From contig DATFAS010000039.1 of assembly GCA_035254305.1 (NCBI GenBank), forward strand, positions 1 to 5,344: DNA of 5,344 bases. The letters are read 5' to 3'. This DNA comes from DATFAS01 sp035254305. GTDB taxonomy: Bacteria > Bacillota > Bacilli > Aneurinibacillales > RAOX-1. The notes beneath the pieces are model-generated. The model saw only the letters and a list, made by a program, of their open reading frames with translations, did no database searches and was not told the DNA's origin. The translations under genes were made by a program, and so were the position numbers. This document shows, piece after piece, positions 5,314-5,344 of this stretch (position 1 is the stretch's first letter; the number at the start of each line of letters is the position of its first letter).

Positions 5314-5344
5314 GTAGATGAAGAGGGTGACTAAAGGTTATGAG

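Noticed and set aside
5323..5344. Possible plus-strand gene start (GAGGG then ATG 5340) at the right edge
   Set aside because: Only two codons are visible and the spacing is poor, so it cannot be supported.
1..5344. CRISPR array, tRNA, rRNA, insertion sequence or riboswitch
   Set aside because: No regular repeat-spacer pattern, cloverleaf, transposase or recognisable aptamer was seen on either strand.

Overview
The window looks like chromosomal DNA of a low-GC Gram-positive bacterium, most likely a member of the Bacillales. The reasons are strong GGAGG-type ribosome binding sites, frequent TTG starts, a YtxJ/BrxC-type bacilliredoxin (a bacillithiol-linked protein), a YycC-like micro-protein and a YvlD-like membrane protein. 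I cannot name the species. There is no sign of a mobile element, CRISPR array, tRNA or rRNA.

Layout. (1) Positions 1-1052 hold the 3' two-thirds or so of a 14-helix DHA2-type MFS drug/solute exporter, which runs in from outside the window and is closed by a perfect intrinsic terminator (1074-1098). (2) After a short intergenic region with an extended -10 promoter comes a two-gene operon at 1231-3875. It encodes a 635-residue sensor-like protein (cyclic-nucleotide-binding fold, CBS pair, GlnD-like nucleotidyltransferase DUF294 domain, DUF294 C-terminal domain), joined by an ATGA overlap to a DEDDh 3'-5' exonuclease of the DnaQ family. (3) On the minus strand, convergent to this operon, is a 53-codon YycC-like gene (3961-4122) with its own RBS, extended -10 promoter and terminator. 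(4) Divergent from it is a 78-residue acidic protein of unknown function (4256-4492) with a terminator. (5) Convergent to that is a minus-strand pair, a YvlD/Phage_holin_4_2 membrane protein followed by the YtxJ/BrxC bacilliredoxin (5245 down to 4536), probably transcribed from a promoter at about 5285-5313.

How the genes fit together. The strongest functional unit is the sensor-nucleotidyltransferase plus exonuclease pair: translational coupling suggests both proteins are needed together. The sensor has intact-looking nucleotidyltransferase residues but a degenerate cyclic-nucleotide pocket. The remaining genes look like ordinary accessory or housekeeping small genes. The most unusual local detail is the start of the YvlD-like gene: the reading frame, the family N-terminus and a well-spaced ribosome binding site all point to an ATA start codon, unless a base is missing in the adjacent G run.
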